Positions 59,614 through 64,000 of a stretch of DNA of 64,000 bases are shown here, piece after piece. Source of the DNA: an uncultured Lachnospiraceae bacterium (GTDB lineage Bacteria > Bacillota > Clostridia > Lachnospirales > Lachnospiraceae); the NCBI GenBank assembly GCA_910579935.1, contig CAJTVQ010000013.1, positions 19,749 to 83,748 of the forward strand, given 5' to 3'. Both the position numbers and the translations under genes were made by a program. The notes below the pieces were generated by a model, which was given only the letters and a program-made list of their open reading frames with translations, was not told the origin of the DNA and did not search any database. Position 1 is the stretch's first letter; every line of letters begins with the position of its first letter.

Positions 59614-61731
59614 TTGGCTGGAAGAGAATATCCATTAGAGAGAACCAGGAATATCGGTATCATGGCTCATATCGATGCGGGTAAGACCACACTGACAGAG
59701 CGTATTTTATATTATACCGGTGTTAATTACAAGATTGGTGATACTCATGAAGGTACTGCTACCATGGACTGGATGGAACAGGAGCAGGAAAGAGGTATTA
59801 CAATTACGTCAGCCGCTACTACCTGTCACTGGACGGAGCAGGAACAGTGCAAACCCAAACCGGGCGCACTGGAGCATCGTATCAATATCATTGATACACC
59901 CGGACACGTTGACTTTACGGTAGAGGTTGAACGTTCACTCCGCGTACTGGATGGCGCTGTCGGCGTATTTTGTGCAAAGGGTGGCGTAGAACCCCAGTCG
60001 GAAAATGTATGGCGCCAGGCTGACACTTATAATGTACCGCGAATGGCTTTCATCAATAAGATGGACATTTTGGGTGCTAATTTCTATGGTGCGGTAGACC
60101 AGATTCGTACCAGACTTGGTAAGAACGCCATCTGCATTCAGTTGCCGATTGGAAAAGAAGATGATTTCAAAGGAATCATCGATTTATTTGAAATGAAAGC
60201 ATATATCTACCACGATGAGAAGGGCGAGGACATTTCGATCGAGGATATTCCGGACGATATGAAAGATGAAGCCGAGCTTTATCATACGGAGTTAGTAGAG
60301 AAGATCAGTGAGTTGGACGACGATCTGATGATGATGTATCTGGAAGGTGAGGAACCGACTGCAGAGCAGCTGCAGGCAGCGTTAAGAAAGGGTACGTGCG
60401 AATGTACGGCAATTCCGGTATGCTGCGGTACTGCTTACAGAAATAAAGGTGTACAGAAGCTTTTGGATGCTATTTTGAAATTCATGCCTGCCCCGACGGA
60501 TATCCCGGCAATCAAGGGTGTGGACCTGAGCGGAAATGAAGTGGAAAGACATTCTTCCGATGATGAGCCTTTCTCCGCACTGGCATTTAAGATCATGGCG
60601 GATCCGTTTGTCGGAAAGCTGGCATTCTTCCGTGTATATTCCGGTACGATGAACTCCGGTTCTTATGTACTGAATGCAACAAAAGACAAAAAAGAGCGTG
60701 TGGGACGTATCCTGCAGATGCATGCGAATAAGCGGGCGGAACTTGATAAGGTTTACTCCGGTGATATCGCGGCTGCGGTAGGATTTAAGTTTACCACTAC
60801 GGGTGATACCATCTGTGATGAACAGCATCCGGTTATCCTTGAGTCCATGGAGTTTCCTGAACCCGTTATCGAACTGGCGATTGAGCCTAAGACAAAGGCG
60901 GGACAGGGCAAGATGGGCGAGGCACTGGCAAAGCTGGCGGAAGAAGATCCTACCTTCCGTGCGCATACCGATTCGGAAACAGGACAGACTATCATTGCAG
61001 GTATGGGTGAGCTGCATCTTGAAATCATCGTAGACAGACTTTTGCGTGAGTTTAAGGTAGAGGCAAATGTGGGCGCACCTCAGGTTGCTTACAAAGAGAC
61101 GTTTACAAAGCCCGTCGATCAGGAGTACAAATATGCGAAGCAGTCCGGCGGACGCGGACAGTATGGTCACTGTAAGGTTAAATTCGAGCCTATGGATCCG
61201 AACGGAGAAGAAACCTTCAAGTTCGAATCTTCCGTTGTCGGCGGTGCGATTCCGAAGGAATATATCCCGGCAGTCGGCGAAGGTATCGAAGAGGCTTCAA
61301 AAGCAGGTATCCTCGGCGGATTCCCTGTACTCGGCGTGCATGCCAACGTTTATGACGGTTCTTATCATGAGGTCGATTCCTCTGAAATGGCATTCCATAT
61401 CGCAGGTTCCATGGCGTTTAAGGAGGCTATGAAGAAAGGAAATCCTGTACTGTTAGAGCCGATCATGAAGGTAGAGGTTACAATGCCGGAAGAGTATATG
61501 GGTGATGTGATCGGCGATATCAATTCACGGCGCGGACGTATCGAAGGTATGGAAGATATCGGCGGCGGCAAGATGGTTAAGGGTTATGTTCCGCTTGCTG
61601 AAATGTTCGGTTATTCTACGGACCTGCGTTCCAAGACACAGGGACGCGGCAACTATTCCATGTTCTTTGAGAAATATGAACAGGTTCCGAAGAGCGTACA
61701 AGAAAAAGTTTTGGCGGCAAAGACAAAATAG
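59614..61731 (+). CDS. fusA: Elongation factor G
   Basis: This is a 705-residue translational GTPase that starts at a TTG behind AAAGGAGG. G1 is GIMAHIDAGKTTLTERILYY, G2 is ERGITITSAAT, G3 is IIDTPGHVDFTVEVERSLRV, and G4 is AFINKMDILG. Domain IV has the KQSGGRGQYGHCKVKFEP loop that enters the A site, and domain V the GDVIGDINSRRGRIEGMED signature. Translation-coupled spacing to rpsG (15 bases) is typical. The TTG start is certain, since the next in-frame Met lies within the G1 region. Confidence 0.98.
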   Translation: MAGREYPLERTRNIGIMAHIDAGKTTLTERILYYTGVNYKIGDTHEGTATMDWMEQEQERGITITSAATTCHWTEQEQCKPKPGALEHRINIIDTPGHVDFTVEVERSLRVLDGAVGVFCAKGGVEPQSENVWRQADTYNVPRMAFINKMDILGANFYGAVDQIRTRLGKNAICIQLPIGKEDDFKGIIDLFEMKAYIYHDEKGEDISIEDIPDDMKDEAELYHTELVEKISELDDDLMMMYLEGEEPTAEQLQAALRKGTCECTAIPVCCGTAYRNKGVQKLLDAILKFMPAPTDIPAIKGVDLSGNEVERHSSDDEPFSALAFKIMADPFVGKLAFFRVYSGTMNSGSYVLNATKDKKERVGRILQMHANKRAELDKVYSGDIAAAVGFKFTTTGDTICDEQHPVILESMEFPEPVIELAIEPKTKAGQGKMGEALAKLAEEDPTFRAHTDSETGQTIIAGMGELHLEIIVDRLLREFKVEANVGAPQVAYKETFTKPVDQEYKYAKQSGGRGQYGHCKVKFEPMDPNGEETFKFESSVVGGAIPKEYIPAVGEGIEEASKAGILGGFPVLGVHANVYDGSYHEVDSSEMAFHIAGSMAFKEAMKKGNPVLLEPIMKVEVTMPEEYMGDVIGDINSRRGRIEGMEDIGGGKMVKGYVPLAEMFGYSTDLRSKTQGRGNYSMFFEKYEQVPKSVQEKVLAAKTK

Positions 61732-61800
61732 AGGTTCAGGCCGCTGAGGCGGAATCGGACCAAAATATAGTGAAAATCGGCTTTTGGACGCAAATAGTGC

Positions 61801-61829
61801 TTGAAAAACTTGGCATTATTTAATATAAT
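61801..61829 (+). promoter_or_regulatory. Promoter of tuf
   Basis: TTGAAA (61801-61806) and TATAAT (61824-61829) are separated by 17 bases, about 68 bases before tuf. It gives EF-Tu a start independent of the str operon. Confidence 0.75.
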
Positions 61830-61896
61830 CAAAGAAGCTGGTTAAATTGGAAATTAAATGTTTTATATTTAAACAAATTAAAGGAGGACTTTAGAA

Positions 61897-63090
61897 ATGG
61901 CTAAAGCTAAATTTGAAAGAAACAAAACCCATTGTAATATCGGTACCATTGGTCACGTAGATCATGGTAAAACAACTCTGACGGCTGCAATCACAAAGAC
62001 ACTGAATGCCAGACTTGGTACCGGTGAAGCAGTTGCTTTCGATATGATTGATAAGGCTCCTGAAGAGAGAGAGCGTGGTATTACAATTTCTACCGCTCAC
62101 GTAGAGTATGAGACAGAGAAGAGACATTACGCACACGTTGACTGCCCGGGCCATGCTGACTATGTAAAGAACATGATCACCGGTGCAGCTCAGATGGATG
62201 GCGCTATCCTCGTTGTTGCTGCTACTGACGGTGTTATGGCTCAGACAAAAGAGCATATCCTTCTTTCCCGTCAGGTAGGCGTTCCTTATATCGTTGTATT
62301 CATGAACAAATGTGATATGGTAGACGATCCGGAATTACTTGAACTGGTAGAGATGGAAATCAGAGATCTGCTTTCCGAGTATGAGTTCCCGGGCGATGAC
62401 ACGCCGGTTATTCAGGGGTCCGCTCTTAAAGCTTTGGAAGATCCTTCCAGCGAATGGGGCGACAAGATCCTTGAGTTGATGAGCGCTGTTGATGATTATA
62501 TTCCGGATCCTCAGCGTGATACAGATAAGCCTTTCCTTATGCCTGTTGAGGACGTGTTCACAATTACAGGTCGTGGTACGGTTGCTACCGGACGTGTTGA
62601 GCGTGGTACACTTCATCTGAATGAGGAAGTTGAAATCGTTGGTATTAAGGAAGAGACAAGGAAGACGGTTGTTACCGGTATCGAAATGTTCCGTAAGATG
62701 CTTGATGAGGCTCAGGCTGGTGATAATATTGGTGCTCTTCTTCGTGGTATTCAGAGAACAGAAATCGAAAGAGGTCAGGTTCTTGCAAAACCCGGTTCTG
62801 TAACATGCCATAAGAAATTTACAGCTCAGGTTTACGTTCTGACAAAAGATGAAGGTGGTCGTCATACTCCTTTCTTCAACAATTACAGACCTCAGTTCTA
62901 TTTCAGAACAACGGACGTTACTGGCGTATGTAATCTGCCGGATGGTACAGAAATGTGTATGCCTGGTGATAACGTAGAGATGACGATTGAGTTGATTCAT
63001 CCTATCGCTATGGAGCAGGGTCTTACGTTTGCTATTCGTGAGGGTGGTAGAACAGTTGGTTCTGGTCGTGTGGCTACGATTATTGAGTAA
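61897..63090 (+). CDS. tuf: Elongation factor Tu
   Basis: This is a 397-residue GTPase that delivers aminoacyl-tRNA. G1 is IGHVDHGKTTLTAAITKTL, G2 is ERERGITISTAHVEYET, G3 is HVDCPGHADYVKNMITGAAQ, and G4 is VVFMNKCDMVDD. Domains II and III show FTITGRGTVATGRVERGTLH and FRTTDVTGVCNLPDG. The last residues GGRTVGSGRVATIIE are conserved. Its codon endings become T-rich (GGT, CGT, GTT), as in very highly expressed genes. AAAGGAGGAC precedes the ATG. Confidence 0.99.
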   Translation: MAKAKFERNKTHCNIGTIGHVDHGKTTLTAAITKTLNARLGTGEAVAFDMIDKAPEERERGITISTAHVEYETEKRHYAHVDCPGHADYVKNMITGAAQMDGAILVVAATDGVMAQTKEHILLSRQVGVPYIVVFMNKCDMVDDPELLELVEMEIRDLLSEYEFPGDDTPVIQGSALKALEDPSSEWGDKILELMSAVDDYIPDPQRDTDKPFLMPVEDVFTITGRGTVATGRVERGTLHLNEEVEIVGIKEETRKTVVTGIEMFRKMLDEAQAGDNIGALLRGIQRTEIERGQVLAKPGSVTCHKKFTAQVYVLTKDEGGRHTPFFNNYRPQFYFRTTDVTGVCNLPDGTEMCMPGDNVEMTIELIHPIAMEQGLTFAIREGGRTVGSGRVATIIE

Positions 63091-63113
63091 TCAGTAAAAA
63101 GCTAGATTTTATG

Positions 63114-63144
63114 GGGCTTTCCGAGAAATCGGGAAGCCCTTTTT
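63114..63144 (+). terminator. Rho-independent terminator after tuf
   Basis: GGGCTTTCCGA (63114-63124) pairs with TCGGGAAGCCC (63129-63139), one T-G pair, around a GAAA tetraloop, followed by TTTTT. It ends the str operon. Confidence 0.9.
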
Positions 63145-63201
63145 GAAACTTTGCAACAGTGAAAATGTGTAAAGCGGTGCCAAAACGGTGCCATAAAAAA
63201 G

Positions 63202-63238
63202 AACTCCGATGAAAGTGGTGCCAAGTTTCATCGGAGTT
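63202..63238 (-). terminator. Terminator of the minus-strand XRE regulator
   Basis: AACTCCGATGAAA (63202-63214) and TTTCATCGGAGTT (63226-63238) are exact inverse complements (13 bp, 11-base loop). On the minus strand the hairpin is followed by CTTTTTTAT, so it serves the regulator gene that ends at 63246. Confidence 0.8.
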
Positions 63239-63245
63239 TGTCTTT

Positions 63246-63728
63246 TTACCAACCTTTTATTTGCTTTACCTGTTCTGCCCGTTCTTTGTCTTTGTGATAT
63301 TGTAATTTGAACTGTATCGTTTCCACTACTTCCTTTCTTGCTTCATCGTCTAGCTGATAAAATGAAGTCAACAGGTTATCCACATCGGGCATACTGTTTT
63401 TCCCAAACAGATACATAAGCGGATATAGGGAATTTTTCAGATATACTTTTACCCTGTTTCCGTCAAGAGCGCCATTTAGTCCATCGGGGAGCGTGGGATA
63501 TATTTCTTCTTCGGTAATAGCGCCGGAGAATGGACTGGCGGCGCATATCTCATTCACATCAATTTCTAATTCGTTTGCCAACCGCAAGGCAAAGTCAAAT
63601 CGGATATTGGAATCCTTTTGAATAATAGAATATAGTGTTGTAGCACTAATTCCAGTAGCCTTTGCAATCTGACGGACATTTGTGTTCTTACTGTCAAGTA
63701 TTTCTTTCAGTTTCTTTCCATCGCCCAT
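63246..63728 (-). CDS. XRE (Cro/CI-type) transcriptional repressor
   Basis: This is a 160-residue protein. The N-terminal HTH is KKLKEILDSKNTNVRQIAKA, TGISATTLYSIIQKDSNIRF and DFALRLANELEIDVNEICAA, a complete five-helix Cro/CI domain. The C-terminal part (about 70-160) has LDGNRVKVYLKNSLYPLMYL and FYQLDDEARKEVVETIQFKL, a helical dimerisation segment as in mobile-element repressors of Clostridia. GGAGGT precedes the ATG. It faces an operator-rich divergent promoter region and probably represses both itself and the rightward gene. Confidence 0.87.
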   Translation of the reverse strand: MGDGKKLKEILDSKNTNVRQIAKATGISATTLYSIIQKDSNIRFDFALRLANELEIDVNEICAASPFSGAITEEEIYPTLPDGLNGALDGNRVKVYLKNSLYPLMYLFGKNSMPDVDNLLTSFYQLDDEARKEVVETIQFKLQYHKDKERAEQVKQIKGW

Positions 63729-63759
63729 AGTGACCTCCTATTTTCATATGTTGAATAAT

Positions 63760-63916
63760 TACGAAAAGCATAAATCCTATTTATCATCATACCACATATA
63801 CGAAAAACATAAAAGAGTAAAATAGAAAAAATATAAATACGAAATTCGTAAAAATATTTTTACGAAGTGTTGACATTGCTCGGATAAGGTGTTAATATGA
63901 ATATACGAAATTCGTA
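63760..63916. promoter_or_regulatory. Four 13-bp operator-like sites for the XRE repressor
   Basis: O1 TACGAAAAGCATA (63760-63772), O2 TACGAAAAACATA (63799-63811), O3 TACGAAATTCGTA (63838-63850) and O4 TACGAAATTCGTA (63904-63916) share one pattern. O3 and O4 are perfect palindromes and identical. O1-O2 lie across the repressor's own start region (minus-strand -10 TATGAT with TGG extension at 63786-63791); O3-O4 bracket the rightward promoter. A further half site TACGAA is at 63861. Confidence 0.72.
63870..63898 (+). promoter_or_regulatory. Rightward promoter of the element's first gene
   Basis: TTGACA (63870-63875) and TAATAT (63893-63898) are 17 bases apart. Operators O3 and O4 lie 19 bases before and 5 bases after it, placing O4 over the likely transcription start. 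Confidence 0.72.
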
Positions 63917-63974
63917 CAACAACGAAATACAAATAGTGTAATGAATTTCTAAAAGGGGAAAGGAGGACAAACGT

Positions 63975-64000
63975 GTGGCAAACTACCGTTATATGATGAG
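63975..64000 (+). CDS. Start of a rightward gene (truncated by window end)
   Basis: GTG 63975 follows AAAGGAGG at 63959-63966 and reads M-A-N-Y-R-Y-M-M before the window stops. The other GTG at 63973 reaches a stop in eight codons. Only eight residues are visible, so the family cannot be named. Its promoter and operators suggest the first gene of an integrated mobile element. Confidence 0.5.

Overview
The window is a chromosomal segment of a motile, low-to-mid GC Gram-positive anaerobe, most likely a Lachnospiraceae (Clostridia) gut bacterium. This rests on the clostridial gene order around rpmG-secE-nusG-rplK-rplA / rplJ-rplL-rpoB-rpoC / rpsL-rpsG-fusA-tuf, on strong AGGAGG ribosome-binding sites with GTG and TTG starts, on several families common in Lachnospiraceae (DUF6311-, DUF6056- and DUF6044-like membrane proteins, AAA-ATPase/PD-(D/E)XK proteins) and on the flagellin set. 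The genus is not determined. No rRNA, tRNA or CRISPR array was seen.

Region 1 (1-12.5 kb) is a flagellar and glycosylation island. It starts with the end of a methyltransferase and a decayed IS630-type transposase. Then come an unusual flagellin with five cysteines, an AAA-ATPase/nuclease, a two-gene glycosyltransferase operon on the minus strand, another GT2 enzyme, a macro-domain protein with four membrane helices, and a second flagellin. The second flagellin carries a roughly 350-residue insert with a zincin HExxH motif, so it is a flagellinolysin-type proteolytic flagellin. A small zinc-ribbon gene follows it.

Region 2 (12.6-42 kb) is a large surface-glycan locus. It holds a tandem-fused WecB/TagA/CpsF (GT26) enzyme, a sugar-nucleotide dehydratase/epimerase, three further GT2 or GtrA-type genes, an FAD enzyme, and several polytopic proteins of GT-C type. 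It also holds two MBOAT O-acyltransferases, three SGNH-hydrolase-type proteins, an acyl carrier protein, a VOC protein, a radical SAM/SPASM protein and UDP-galactopyranose mutase with its own XRE regulator. A plausible joint role is assembly and O-acylation of a galactofuranose-containing surface polymer and/or flagellin glycan. Palindromic MITE-like repeats (three full copies and one fragment) sit at the operon borders. The region ends with a lone acyl-CoA carboxyltransferase and a FliD-like protein, which converge on a bidirectional terminator.

Region 3 (43.6-63.1 kb) is the housekeeping transcription/translation supercluster. It is interrupted between rplA and rplJ by a CapA-family phosphatase gene and a decayed two-repeat gene. 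Regulatory DNA is readable here: an L10 leader with attenuator, a G-rich hairpin and promoter before rpoB, a terminator that overlaps the rpsL promoter, and a separate tuf promoter.

Region 4 (63.2-64 kb) looks like the left edge of an integrated mobile element. It has a minus-strand XRE repressor, four 13-bp operator-like sites arranged around two divergent promoters, and the first codons of a rightward gene cut off by the window end.
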